Assembly: GCA_017437005.1 (NCBI GenBank)
Contig: JAFSBZ010000047.1
Span: 1 to 61,035 of the forward strand
Direction: 5' to 3'
Source: Clostridia bacterium
GTDB taxonomy: Bacteria > Bacillota > Clostridia > Oscillospirales > Acutalibacteraceae
DNA length: 61,035 nucleotides
The notes beneath the pieces were generated by a model. That model searched no databases. It had not been told where the DNA came from and was given only the letters and a program-made list of their open reading frames with translations. Position numbers and translations under genes: made by a program. Positions within the stretch are counted from its first letter, which is position 1; each line of letters begins with the position of its first letter. Of this stretch, positions 9,580 through 17,558 are shown piece by piece.

Positions 9580-10350
9580 ATGAGTATAGCAAATGAGATA
9601 CAACGAATTCAAGGTGCAAAGGCGAATATTAAAGCAGCAATAGAAAATAAAGGTGTGACTGTTGGTGACGGAACAATAGATACCTATGCCGAAAAGATAG
9701 GTGAAATATCGAGCGATAGTAGCGGTGGATATGACCAAGGTTACGAGGATGGCAAAAATTCGGTTGTAAGAATAGATAAGTTTGCAACAACCTTTGGTAA
9801 TTTGTTTTACCAAACAACATATCCGCAAGATACGGAATTTGTGCTTGAATATGGTGAGTATTTTAAAGGTAGTTTACAAACGCTTTGCAGATATTCAAAA
9901 GGTATTAAATCTATAAAGATAATTGGCAAATATGGGTTAGCCTTAAATGTAAGTGGTGCATTTGCGAACTGTGCTGATTTGGAAACAGTAGACTTGTCGG
10001 AGTGTGATACTTTATTGACTAACATTCAAAATACCTTTAATGGCTCACAAAAACTAAAAACAATAAAGGGCGAGTTAAATTTCCAATCGGGTGCAACCGT
10101 TGTAACACCTTTTTCAAATTGTATTGCTTTGGAAGATGTATGTTTTGCCCAAGAGTGCATTGAAAAAAGTATAACGTTTTCAAGTAGCAGTAAGTTAAGT
10201 GATTTATCTATTCAAAGCATTATAGACGGACTTGTGGACTTGACTGGCGGTACAGCGCAAACGCTAACATTACACGCTGGCGTTGGTGCAAAACTTACTG
10301 ATGAACAAAAGGCAACTATCACTACAAAAAATTGGGAATTGGTTTATTAA
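9580..10350 (+). CDS. Phage leucine-rich-repeat (BspA-like) tail protein
   Basis: This 256-residue protein starts immediately after the stop of the fibre gene, using a TTAGGGGG ribosome site inside that gene. Residues 1-45 form a small N-terminal module (IQRIQGAKANIKAAIENKGV) common in phage tail accessory proteins, followed by a glycine-rich linker (SSGGYDQGYEDGK). Residues ~70-215 contain irregular leucine-rich repeats of the BspA/TpLRR kind (for example LETVDLSECDTL, LKTIKGELNF, CIALEDVCF). A C-terminal cap ending in LTDEQKATITTKNWELVY is characteristic of these proteins. It probably sits on the fibre or baseplate and binds the host surface. No signal peptide. Confidence 0.75.
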   Translation: MSIANEIQRIQGAKANIKAAIENKGVTVGDGTIDTYAEKIGEISSDSSGGYDQGYEDGKNSVVRIDKFATTFGNLFYQTTYPQDTEFVLEYGEYFKGSLQTLCRYSKGIKSIKIIGKYGLALNVSGAFANCADLETVDLSECDTLLTNIQNTFNGSQKLKTIKGELNFQSGATVVTPFSNCIALEDVCFAQECIEKSITFSSSSKLSDLSIQSIIDGLVDLTGGTAQTLTLHAGVGAKLTDEQKATITTKNWELVY

Positions 10351-10362
10351 GGAGGCAATTGA

Positions 10363-10533
10363 ATGAAAAAGGAAACAATTAAGCAAATTATATTAACTGC
10401 CGACGAGGGTATGTATCTTACCAACGGCGAAGCATACGGTAAAACGGTTGTATTGCCCGAAGGCGCTGATGTAACAGTATGGTACGAAATAACCGAGCAA
10501 GCTTATGATGAAATTGACAAGGCGGTGAGTTAG
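10363..10533 (+). CDS. Small phage protein, 56 residues
   Basis: This short gene begins with an AGGAGG ribosome site (10350-10355) 7 bases before its ATG and ends exactly where the next gene's GTG starts (TAG then GTG). The product begins MKKETIKQIILTADEGMYLT and ends with TEQAYDEIDKAVS. Similar tiny proteins are common between tail-fibre and lysis genes in Clostridia phages, where XkdX-like proteins also sit; I cannot name a function. Its tight packing in the operon supports it as real. Confidence 0.7.
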   Translation: MKKETIKQIILTADEGMYLTNGEAYGKTVVLPEGADVTVWYEITEQAYDEIDKAVS

Positions 10534-10842
10534 GTGAGTAGTTTAACCGAGCAAATAATAGCATCAGCAGCGGTGTTGTCCGCTTTAGGTGTGATTATAA
10601 CCGCCATTGTTACAGCATATAAATTTATACGCAAGTGGGATAAATGGCGTGAAGAAAAGGATGCGCACGATAAAGAGAATTATAAAGCAATACTACGCCT
10701 TGTTATTATGACACCCGAAATGCCTTTATCTGAACGCATTGAAGCAGGCGATACATACGTTAATAAGCTGGGTGGAAACGGTGGAGTAAAACAAAAATAT
10801 AAAGAGCTTCTTGCAAGATTTGCAGAAGAGTATAGAGAGTAG
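10534..10842 (+). CDS. Phage lysis-region single-TM protein
   Basis: This 102-residue protein starts at a GTG immediately following the previous stop codon, with AAGGCGG just upstream as ribosome site. Residues ~8-30 form one hydrophobic membrane segment (IIASAAVLSALGVIITAIVT), followed by a charged helix (KFIRKWDKWREEKDAHDKEN) and a soluble tail ending in KQKYKELLARFAEEYRE. This layout, just before the endolysin, fits an accessory holin or pinholin/spanin-like role, but a true r1t-like holin candidate lies downstream of the endolysin, so its role is uncertain. Confidence 0.7.
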   Translation: MSSLTEQIIASAAVLSALGVIITAIVTAYKFIRKWDKWREEKDAHDKENYKAILRLVIMTPEMPLSERIEAGDTYVNKLGGNGGVKQKYKELLARFAEEYRE

Positions 10843-10854
10843 GGGGAGTTTTTT

Positions 10855-11691
10855 ATGAAAAAATTATTTGTTATTCCGGGTCACGGCGCAGGTGATAGCG
10901 GCGCCATTGGTAACGGCTTTGAAGAAGCGGAGCGCGTGCGCGCGTTGGCGACTAAAATCAAAGAATACGGCGGCGACAATGTTATACTTAGTGACTTTAA
11001 TTTAAACTCATACAAGAGCAATATTATAGGAGAAGGCAAGGTGCCGCAGGACTGTATAATTCTTGAATTGCATTTAGATAGTAGCACAAGCCAAACAGCC
11101 AAAGGCGGTCATATTATCATACACGGTGACTATAAAGCTGATAAATACGATAATTCGCTTGCGACAATGATATCTACAATGTTTCCGGGTAGAAGTCAAA
11201 TTATTGTTGGCCGAACCGACCTTGCCAATATTAAACGCGCGGCTCTTAAGGGTTATAATTATAGACTTATGGAATGTTGCTTTATTTCTAATGCGCAGGA
11301 TATGGCAAAGTTTAACTCTAACCTTGACGAGCTGGCGCAAAAAATATTGCAGTGTGTTGAGATTCCACAGGTTCCTAAAGAGCCAAAATGGATAAAAGAC
11401 GATATAGGTTGGTGGTACCGTCACGCTGATGGAAGTTACACCACAAACGGTTGGGAACAAATAGGTGAAGAGTGGTTTTATTTTAATGACAAAGGCTATG
11501 CCGCAAAGGAAAACAGTTGGCTTAAAGTAAATAACCGCTGGTATTACTTTAACGAAAGAAATGCTGCCGTAACAGGTTATCATAGTATAAACAATAAGTT
11601 ATATTATTTTGTTGAAAAGTCTGGCAACGGTTTAGACAAATGCCAGCTTTTAATGACCGATAATGACGGTGCGATATTACCGACTATTTAA
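10855..11691 (+). CDS. N-acetylmuramoyl-L-alanine amidase endolysin
   Basis: This 278-residue phage lysin has a zinc amidase of the Amidase_3 type at residues 1-170. Zinc ligands are visible as H10 (in PGHGAGD), E24 (in GFEEAE) and H73 (in LELHLD), with the catalytic glutamate at E140 (in LMECCFISN). Residues ~180-260 carry choline-binding-like cell-wall repeats (GWWYRHADGSYTTNGWEQIG, EWFYFNDKGYAA, RWYYFNERNAA) that anchor it to the wall. It cuts the bond between muramic acid and the peptide stem, releasing phage. There is no signal peptide, so export depends on the holin gene just downstream. The ribosome site is AGGGGGAG. Confidence 0.9.
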   Translation: MKKLFVIPGHGAGDSGAIGNGFEEAERVRALATKIKEYGGDNVILSDFNLNSYKSNIIGEGKVPQDCIILELHLDSSTSQTAKGGHIIIHGDYKADKYDNSLATMISTMFPGRSQIIVGRTDLANIKRAALKGYNYRLMECCFISNAQDMAKFNSNLDELAQKILQCVEIPQVPKEPKWIKDDIGWWYRHADGSYTTNGWEQIGEEWFYFNDKGYAAKENSWLKVNNRWYYFNERNAAVTGYHSINNKLYYFVEKSGNGLDKCQLLMTDNDGAILPTI

Positions 11692-11713
11692 AAAATAAAG
11701 GAAGGACGATATT

Positions 11714-11911
11714 ATGAAAAACAAGATTTTAAATTGGCTAAAGAACGTAGGCATTAGGGCTGCAAAAACTATGGCCGAAACAGCGCTTGCAGTAATAGGT
11801 ACCAATACAATTGGTATTACCGAAGTTGATTGGTTAGGGCTACTTAGCGCATGCGCGCTCTCGGGTGTGGTGACAATATTGTTTAATATTAAGAGCTTGC
11901 CGGAAAATTAA
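11714..11911 (+). CDS. Phage holin, r1t-like
   Basis: This 65-residue protein has an amphipathic start, then two hydrophobic stretches (residues ~20-36 and ~39-58, the second WLGLLSACALSGVVTILFNI). The pattern RAAKTMAETALAVIG...VDWLGLLSA is typical of r1t-type phage holins. It follows the endolysin by 22 bases with an AAGGAAGG ribosome site and is the last gene of the phage operon. It would form membrane lesions that let the amidase reach the wall. Confidence 0.75.
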   Translation: MKNKILNWLKNVGIRAAKTMAETALAVIGTNTIGITEVDWLGLLSACALSGVVTILFNIKSLPEN

Positions 11912-11934
11912 AAAATATATAACTGTCATAAAAT

Positions 11935-11970
11935 GCCCCGTGATAACATAAATTGTTATGGGGTGTTTTT
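11935..11970 (+). terminator. Terminator at the end of the phage operon
   Basis: The arms GCCCCGTGATAAC and GTTATGGGG pair through a GGGG:CCCC and ATAAC:GTTAT stem with a three-base bulge, followed by GTTTTT. It closes the phage late operon. The ATG of tspO follows directly, so the right-hand arm also supplies that gene's GGGG ribosome site. Confidence 0.65.
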
Positions 11971-12447
11971 ATGGTGATTAAATTTAATATAAAAAGATTT
12001 TTAATAAGCATTGCCATTCCGTTAAGTGTTGGTGGACTGTCGGCTTTATTAACTAAAGATAATATGAATTTTTATTCTAAAATAGTAACACCAACATTTG
12101 TGCCACCGGGATGGCTTTTTCCTGTTGTATGGACAATATTATACTTATTGATGGGGGTATCACTGTATTTGGTATGGAGTAGCGAAGCAGGCATATATGA
12201 GAAAAGAAGGGCATTGGTGATATTTGCGTTGCAACTTCTTTTGAATTTTATTTGGTCACCGATATTCTTTAATATGCAATGGTTTTTGATGGCATTTATA
12301 GTTCTTGTGCTTTTATGGCTTTTTACATTTGGTATGATACTTTCATTTTATAATATATCGAAAATAGCCGGTATTTTACAAATACCGTATCTTTTATGGC
12401 TTACGTTTGCGGGATATTTGAATTTAGCAATATATATATTAAACTAA
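11971..12447 (+). CDS. tspO: TspO/MBR family membrane protein
   Basis: This 158-residue protein has the five membrane helices of the TspO/peripheral benzodiazepine receptor family and its signature TPTFVPPGWLFPVVWTILYL, with later family elements (LNFIWSPIFF, LLWLTFAGYLNLAIYILN). The family binds and helps degrade porphyrins and acts in stress signalling. I chose the ATG at 11971; an in-frame TTG at 11953 lies inside the terminator hairpin and would add six unlikely residues. It is the first bacterial-type gene after the phage module, so the prophage boundary should lie near here. Confidence 0.85.
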   Translation: MVIKFNIKRFLISIAIPLSVGGLSALLTKDNMNFYSKIVTPTFVPPGWLFPVVWTILYLLMGVSLYLVWSSEAGIYEKRRALVIFALQLLLNFIWSPIFFNMQWFLMAFIVLVLLWLFTFGMILSFYNISKIAGILQIPYLLWLTFAGYLNLAIYILN

Positions 12448-12449
12448 AA

Positions 12450-12488
12450 AAATCCGAGGTAATTCCTGCTTTGAATTACCTCGGATTT
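12450..12488. terminator. Bidirectional terminator between tspO and mscL
   Basis: A perfect 16-base stem (AAATCCGAGGTAATTC with its complement) closes over a 7-base loop. A-rich and T-rich flanks serve both converging genes. Confidence 0.85.
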
Positions 12489-12500
12489 AATATGTAATAA

Positions 12501-12914
12501 TTATTCGTCAAGCTTTGATGTGCAGTGTGCACAGCGTACGGCCTCAATAGCGATTTCACTTTTGCAGAAAGGACAAATCTTTGTTGTGGGCTCTGTTGTT
12601 GCTTCTTCGGTTTTCTTTTTACCTATAGACATAAGGGTATTAATACCTTTAATAAGAAGGAACAAGACAAAAGCAATAATTATAAAGTTTATTATTGCTG
12701 AAATAAATGCTGAAAGATAACCCAAAAGAACCTCTTTTGTGTAATAATCAGCCGTGTGTGTATGGGTAACGAAATCAAGAATGGGCTGGATAAAATTATC
12801 CTTAAGAGCGGTGACTATAGCTGTAAAAGCGCTACCTATAATCATACCGACAGCCAAATCCATTACGTTGCCGCGAAGAGCAAAGGTTTTAAACTCGTTT
12901 AAAAATTTTTTCAT
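12501..12914 (-). CDS. mscL: Large-conductance mechanosensitive channel with zinc ribbon
   Basis: This 137-residue protein opens with the MscL signature (FKTFALRGNVMDLAVGMIIG, then AFTAIVTALKDNFIQPIL) and has the two membrane helices (about 17-45 and 66-92), with a periplasmic-side loop between. The channel opens under osmotic downshock to release solutes. After a short linker, the C-terminus carries CPFCKSEIAIEAVRCAHC, a four-cysteine zinc ribbon absent from E. coli MscL but common in Clostridia versions. A GAGGTG ribosome site precedes the ATG, and a promoter is visible upstream. Confidence 0.92.
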   Translation of the reverse strand: MKKFLNEFKTFALRGNVMDLAVGMIIGSAFTAIVTALKDNFIQPILDFVTHTHTADYYTKEVLLGYLSAFISAIINFIIIAFVLFLLIKGINTLMSIGKKKTEEATTEPTTKICPFCKSEIAIEAVRCAHCTSKLDE

Positions 12915-12951
12915 AGAAACACCTCATATAATGTAAAATATTAGCATTTAT

Positions 12952-12979
12952 ATTATAACACAAATATAAATATAAACAA
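12952..12979 (-). promoter_or_regulatory. Promoter for mscL
   Basis: On the minus strand TTGTTT and TATAAT are separated by 16 bases, placing transcription start about 30 bases before the mscL start codon. Confidence 0.5.
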
Positions 12980-13170
12980 GTGTTATTTTTGCAAAAGATG
13001 TAAAAATGTCAGTGAATGATAAAAAATGGAACAACGACGAAAGAAATGATTTTAAAAACGACTCTCAAGTTAAAAATCATTATATTTATGATAAAAATTT
13101 TTTTAAATGATTTTTGGAAAAATATAGTAAAATTTTATCGCAATCTCAAAAAACGAAAGGAAAAAACAAA

Positions 13171-13950
13171 ATGAACACAAAATTAAAGGTTATTATAGCC
13201 GATAATTCTGTAGATTTTGGGCAAAATTGCGCTAAAATTTTGCAAAGCTACGGAATGGATGTAATGCTATGTGAAAAGGACGGCAGAAAACTAATTGAGG
13301 CGACTCAAAAACAAAAGGCAGACGTAATTATTGCGGATGTTTTTATGCCTAATATGGATATTTTGGGTGTGCTTAATTTGCTTAAGGACATAGATTTAAA
13401 AGAAAAACCGCTCGTTATGGCAATGTCTAATGTTGACAATCAAAGACTTGAAAAAGAAACCTTAGATTCAGGCGCGGCATATTACTTTTTAAAACCTATC
13501 GATATTAACACAATGGCACAGCGTATAATAAGGCTGTCGGGATGGCGGAATGAAGAGTCACCGCTCATTGTAAATAAAGGTGGTATAACTACCGATATTC
13601 AGCTTGAAATGCTTATAACCGATATTATACATCAAATCGGAGTGCCGGCGCATATAAAGGGATATAATTATTTGCGAGATGCAATAATGATGTCGGTAAA
13701 AAATACCGATATGATAAGTTCTATAACCAAGATTTTATATCCGACGGTAGCTAAGCGGCATCAAACAACTTCTTCAAGGGTAGAAAGAGCTATACGCCAT
13801 GCTATCGAAGTTGCGTGGGATAGAGGTGACATTGATACACTTGATTCTTATTTTGGCTATACAATTCAAAACAATCGCGGTAAGCCAACCAATTCTGAAT
13901 TCATTGCCATGATTAGTGATAAAATACGTTTGAGTTTGAAAGCCGGATAA
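13171..13950 (+). CDS. spo0A: Stage 0 sporulation response regulator Spo0A
   Basis: This 259-residue protein has a receiver domain (about 5-122) with acidic pocket D11 and phospho-acceptor D56 (in IIADVFMP), plus the conserved FLKP lysine. The C-terminal Spo0A DNA-binding domain (about 145-259) includes [45 protein letters not shown] and [12 protein letters not shown]. It is the master switch for entry into sporulation. I chose the ATG at 13171, preceded by AAAGG; the frame extends upstream to a TTG at 13114, but that extension is lysine/serine-rich and not family-like. The usual upstream spoIVB is absent, with mscL there instead. It has its own terminator. Confidence 0.95.
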   Translation: MNTKLKVIIADNSVDFGQNCAKILQSYGMDVMLCEKDGRKLIEATQKQKADVIIADVFMPNMDILGVLNLLKDIDLKEKPLVMAMSNVDNQRLEKETLDSGAAYYFLKPIDINTMAQRIIRLSGWRNEESPLIVNKGGITTDIQLEMLITDIIHQIGVPAHIKGYNYLRDAIMMSVKNTDMISSITKILYPTVAKRHQTTSSRVERAIRHAIEVAWDRGDIDTLDSYFGYTIQNNRGKPTNSEFIAMISDKIRLSLKAG

Positions 13951-13961
13951 TACATATAATT

Positions 13962-13995
13962 AGCCACAAGAATTTAAAAATTCTTGTGGCTTTTT
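13962..13995 (+). terminator. Terminator after spo0A
   Basis: AGCCACAAGAATTT and its complement form a stem with a very short loop, followed by a T-rich run (TTTTTGTTT). Confidence 0.85.
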
Positions 13996-14017
13996 GTTTA
14001 AAAAGTATCTGGTTGTC

Positions 14018-14046
14018 TTGAATTTTGAAGTTGAATAGTGTAAAAT
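14018..14046 (+). promoter_or_regulatory. Promoter for the oxidoreductase pair
   Basis: TTGAAT and TAAAAT are separated by 17 bases, about 30 bases upstream of the first oxidoreductase ATG. Confidence 0.5.
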
Positions 14047-14076
14047 AGAAAAAAATCTAAAATTTGTGAGGTTGTT

Positions 14077-15093
14077 ATGGAAAAATTAAGAGTTGCGGTT
14101 ATAGGCTGCGGTAATATTTCGGTTATGCATCTTGATAGCATTAAGGGTTTTGATGATGTGAAATTGGTTGCTGTTTGTGACATTAAAGAGGATAGAGCAA
14201 TAGCAGCTTCACAAAAATATGGCGGTAAGATTTATACTGATTATAAAGAAATGTTTAAAAATGAAAATTTAGACGCGGTTCATATTTGTCTTCCACATTA
14301 TTTGCATGTGCCGGTATCAATAGATGCTTTCAACTGTGGAATAAATGTTATATCTGAAAAGCCGATGAGTATAAAATATGAAGATGCGGTAAGGGCTGTT
14401 GAAGTTGCTGAGGAGTGTGGCGTACAATATGGTGTTATTTTTCAGTGTCGCTATAATGCACCGTCTCGATTGGTAAAACAGAGAATTCTTGATGGAAAAT
14501 TGGGTGCTGTAAAATGCGGAAGGACTACACTTACTTGGTATCGTCCTGACCATTATTACAATCATTCTGATTGGAAAGGTACCTGGGATAAAGAGGGCGG
14601 TGGCGTTATTATAGACCAAGCTATTCACTCAATCGATCTTGCTAACTGGATGATAGACAGCAAACCTGTTGAAATTCAGTCAACATTACACAATCGTAAC
14701 CACGAAATTATGGTAGTAGAAGATACGGGCGAGGGCATTATCAAATATGAGAATGGCGCATTGTTATCGTTTTACGCAATGAACAACTATTTGTGTGACG
14801 AACCTATTGAAGTTAGGCTGCTTTGCGAAAACGGAAAGGCAATCTTTTCATATGATAAAGCAACTGTTTTTTATAAAGATGGAACTGTAGAAACGGCCGA
14901 AAATAATCCTGACGATATGTTTAAATATACCGGTGGTAAGGATTATTGGGGTTTTCAGCACGCTGTACAAATAAGACAGTTTTATAATGCGGTGCAGGGA
15001 AAAGAAACACTTGAAATTTCAGGCAGAGAAGCTCTTAAAATACAGAATATTATTTGCCAAATTTACAAAAACAACGATAACCCGTTTAAATAA
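14077..15093 (+). CDS. Gfo/Idh/MocA family oxidoreductase
   Basis: This 338-residue protein has an N-terminal Rossmann NAD(P)-binding domain with GCGNIS (about 9-14) and the family EKP motif (SEKPMSIKYEDAV). The C-terminal alpha/beta domain holds GGGVIIDQAIHSIDLANWMI, whose lysine-less D..H..D pattern is where the catalytic site of this family lies. Members oxidise or reduce sugars, inositols or other polyols; the substrate cannot be told from sequence alone. It is the first gene of a two-gene unit with a second member of the same superfamily three bases downstream, and has its own promoter. Confidence 0.88.
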   Translation: MEKLRVAVIGCGNISVMHLDSIKGFDDVKLVAVCDIKEDRAIAASQKYGGKIYTDYKEMFKNENLDAVHICLPHYLHVPVSIDAFNCGINVISEKPMSIKYEDAVRAVEVAEECGVQYGVIFQCRYNAPSRLVKQRILDGKLGAVKCGRTTLTWYRPDHYYNHSDWKGTWDKEGGGVIIDQAIHSIDLANWMIDSKPVEIQSTLHNRNHEIMVVEDTGEGIIKYENGALLSFYAMNNYLCDEPIEVRLLCENGKAIFSYDKATVFYKDGTVETAENNPDDMFKYTGGKDYWGFQHAVQIRQFYNAVQGKETLEISGREALKIQNIICQIYKNNDNPFK

Positions 15094-15096
15094 ACT

Positions 15097-16071
15097 ATGA
15101 TTAGATATGCAACAATTGGTACAAGCCTTATAGCTGAACAGTTTGTAACAGGCGCTAATGCTACAGGAAAGCTACAACTTTCTGCGGTGTATTCCAGAAG
15201 ATGTGAAACTGGCTTAGCTTTTGCACAGAAATTTGGATGCAAAAAAGTATATACATCATTGGAAAATTTGGCTTTAGATGATAATATAGACGCTGTTTAC
15301 GTAGCATCCCCTAATGCTTTTCACGCAGAACAATGTGAACTTTTGCTTAATTTTGGAAAACACATTATTTGCGAAAAGCCGATAACTATATCGGCTGATG
15401 AATATAAACGGTTAAAGATGCTTGCCGACAAAAATAATTTGGTTTATATCGAAGCAATTATACCGATTTACAACACAAGTCGTCCACGTATCAAAGAGGC
15501 CTTGAGTAAAATAGGTAATATTTCTATGGCGAGGATTGACTATTGCCAGCGTTCGTCACGTTATGATTGTTTTATTAAGGGTGAACACGTAAATATTTTT
15601 GATATGTCACTATACGCAGGTACTCTTATGGATTTGGGCGTGTACTGTGTTTATACTGCGATAGACTTGTTTGGTATGCCCAAAAATATTAAAGCATCGG
15701 CAAATTTTTTAAAAAATGGTGCTGATGGTAGCGGTATTGCTATTTTTGAATATGATAATTTTTCTGCCTGTCTTACCTATAGTAAAACAGGACAAAGTAT
15801 AGCACCTACAGAAATAGTAGGCGATGAGGGTTCTGTTATAATGGAAAAGGCGGTTTACTATCAGGATGCGTATCTTGTGAAAGCAGGTAAAAAGATACCG
15901 CTTTTTGACGATGTTTCAAAGGAAACACTTATGGGGTATGAGGCTTTGGCGTTTTATAATTTTATAAACAAAATTGGTCTTGAGATTTATAAACAAAATA
16001 GCGAAATTTGTTTGAAGGTTCATACCTGTATGGACAAAATTAAACAAGAGTCAAAAATAGCTTACAAATAA
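15097..16071 (+). CDS. Gfo/Idh/MocA family oxidoreductase, second member
   Basis: This 324-residue protein starts three bases after the previous stop with no obvious ribosome site, so translation is probably coupled. It keeps the Rossmann start (YATIGTSLIAEQF), the EKP motif (CEKPITISADEY) and the C-terminal substrate segment (GTLMDLGVYCVYTAIDLFG). This last pattern, with LGVY, is like the dihydrodiol/D-xylose dehydrogenase branch. The pair may work sequentially on one sugar or polyol. A strong terminator follows. Confidence 0.85.
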   Translation: MIRYATIGTSLIAEQFVTGANATGKLQLSAVYSRRCETGLAFAQKFGCKKVYTSLENLALDDNIDAVYVASPNAFHAEQCELLLNFGKHIICEKPITISADEYKRLKMLADKNNLVYIEAIIPIYNTSRPRIKEALSKIGNISMARIDYCQRSSRYDCFIKGEHVNIFDMSLYAGTLMDLGVYCVYTAIDLFGMPKNIKASANFLKNGADGSGIAIFEYDNFSACLTYSKTGQSIAPTEIVGDEGSVIMEKAVYYQDAYLVKAGKKIPLFDDVSKETLMGYEALAFYNFINKIGLEIYKQNSEICLKVHTCMDKIKQESKIAYK

Positions 16072-16077
16072 TTTATT

Positions 16078-16108
16078 AAGGGGTGAGAGATTTCTCTCAC
16101 CCCTTTTA
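16078..16108 (+). terminator. Terminator after the oxidoreductase pair
   Basis: AAGGGGTGAGAG and CTCTCACCCCTT form a near-perfect stem with a short loop and a T-run. Confidence 0.85.
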
Positions 16109-16196
16109 TGTGCATTAAAAAGCCCGTAAATACTGCGTTTCCACTATGGGTAGAGTTGCAAGAATTTTGGGTAGAGTAGCCTTTTGGCTTAATAGA

Positions 16197-16225
16197 TTGC
16201 TTTTTATAGATGCTTTTTTTATAAT
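16197..16225 (+). promoter_or_regulatory. Promoter for degV
   Basis: TTGCTT and TATAAT are separated by 17 bases, about 55 bases upstream of the degV ATG. The preceding stretch (16,109-16,196) contains no gene; it has two copies of TGGGTAGAGT 21 bases apart. Confidence 0.5.
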
Positions 16226-16278
16226 TTTAATGTTGAAAAATCAACGACAAAATTAATTAGGAGAACAGAGAAAATACT

Positions 16279-17145
16279 ATGAAAGATTATGTAATATTTG
16301 TTGATTCTGCGTGTGATATACCGCAAAATTTATTAAACGATTGGGAATTAAAATACTGCAGTCTAAGTCTTGTGTTCAGCGATGATGAAAAAGAGTATCA
16401 TGATCACGAAATACAAGCTCATGAATTTTATAACAAAATGCGCGGCGGCGCATTGCCAAAAACATCGGCTGCTAATATGGGTAAGTTTTGCGATGCTTTT
16501 GAAGAGATTGTAAGAGAGGGTAAAGATATTATATACATTGGTTTTTCGTCTGGTCTTTCCGCGACTTGCAATTTTGCTCGTGAAGCGGCAGTGGAAATAA
16601 TGAGCCGATATGATGAAAGTAAAATCGTCGTTGTCGATTCATTATGCGCGTCGGCAGGATATGGTTTGCTTGTGAAACTTTTGGTAGATAAAAAAAATAA
16701 CGGCGCTTCAATCGACGAACTTGCCGATTTTGCTGAAAATACTAAAATGAATATAATGCATTGGTTTACAGTTGATGACCTTAAGTATTTAAAGGCCGGC
16801 GGCCGAATTAGTGCAACTACGGCTTTAGTTGGCGGTATGCTTAATATTAAACCGATTATGAAGGTTGATGATAACGGCAAGCTTGTAAGTGTTTCTAAAG
16901 TGCGTGGAAGACGTGCTGCTTTAAAAGCAATAGCCGATATGTATGATCAAACCGCCATTGACAAAGAAAATGGAGTTGTCTTCATATCGCATGGTGACTG
17001 TGTTGAAGACGCAAACGCTCTTGCTCAAATGATAAAAGAAAAAAACGGTGTTGATGTGCAGCTTATTACAAATGTTGGTCCGGTAATTGGTTCACATTCA
17101 GGTCCCGGCACACTTGCGTTATTTTTCTTGGTTAATAATAGGTAA
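16279..17145 (+). CDS. degV: DegV family fatty-acid-binding protein
   Basis: This 288-residue protein matches DegV/FakB proteins. It has the N-terminal VDSACDIP motif, an internal FSSGLSATCNFAREAA segment, YLKAGGRISATTALVGGMLNIKPIM, and a C-terminal VGPVIGSHSGPGTLALFF. These bind a fatty acid in a deep pocket; in the FakA/FakB system they present it for phosphorylation. No fakA is adjacent. The ribosome site is TAGGAGAA, and a bidirectional terminator follows. Confidence 0.9.
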   Translation: MKDYVIFVDSACDIPQNLLNDWELKYCSLSLVFSDDEKEYHDHEIQAHEFYNKMRGGALPKTSAANMGKFCDAFEEIVREGKDIIYIGFSSGLSATCNFAREAAVEIMSRYDESKIVVVDSLCASAGYGLLVKLLVDKKNNGASIDELADFAENTKMNIMHWFTVDDLKYLKAGGRISATTALVGGMLNIKPIMKVDDNGKLVSVSKVRGRRAALKAIADMYDQTAIDKENGVVFISHGDCVEDANALAQMIKEKNGVDVQLITNVGPVIGSHSGPGTLALFFLVNNR

Positions 17146-17176
17146 GGTAACATTTAATTTTATAACTTTATTAGTT

Positions 17177-17223
17177 AAAAGCGCACCTCAAAGATTTTAT
17201 TCTTTGGGGTGCGCTTTTTTTGT
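17177..17223. terminator. Bidirectional terminator between degV and trx
   Basis: AAAAGCGCACCTCAAAGA pairs with TCTTTGGGGTGCGCTTTT across a six-base loop (one mismatch), flanked by A and T runs. The genes on either side converge. Confidence 0.85.
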
Positions 17224-17251
17224 TTTATAAGGGTTGTTAATTGAATAAATT

Positions 17252-17548
17252 TTAAAGTGCAGAAAGTATATTTTCTTTCGTTGTATAACCGACAATACGT
17301 TTGATTTCTTGTCCGTTTTTAAATACGATAAGCGTGGGTATACTGATAACATTATATTTTATTGCAATTGGAGTGTCATCATCAACGTTAATTTTGCCAA
17401 CGATAATGTCATCACGTTCATTGGCGATTTCTTCAATAATAGGGGCAATCATTTTGCAGGGGCCACACCAATCGGCATAAAAATCTACAAGCACAGTTCC
17501 ATTAGATATTTCACTTTCAAAGTTTTTAGCATTTAGTTTTTTTAACAT
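17252..17548 (-). CDS. trxA: Thioredoxin
   Basis: This 98-residue protein has the active site DWCGPCK (C28 and C31), the upstream VLVDFYA strand, the conserved cis-proline segment (ISIPTLIVFKNG) and the terminal VGYTTKENI helix. It is a cytoplasmic dithiol reductant. Ten bases separate it from the upstream FTR-like gene, so the two are co-transcribed and probably form a reductase/thioredoxin pair. Confidence 0.95.
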   Translation of the reverse strand: MLKKLNAKNFESEISNGTVLVDFYADWCGPCKMIAPIIEEIANERDDIIVGKINVDDDTPIAIKYNVISIPTLIVFKNGQEIKRIVGYTTKENILSAL

Positions 17549-17558
17549 TTTTTACCAC

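Noticed and set aside
11953-11970. TTG start upstream of tspO
   Set aside because: It lies in the terminator loop and arm; the ATG at 11971 gives the family-like N-terminus.
13006-13110. 34-residue ORF upstream of spo0A
   Set aside because: Very hydrophilic, with only a weak ribosome site and no recognisable partner; probably chance in AT-rich DNA.
16147-16177. Two TGGGTAGAGT copies 21 bases apart, possible attachment or operator site
   Set aside because: Only two short copies with no integrase, tRNA or second locus to support a role.
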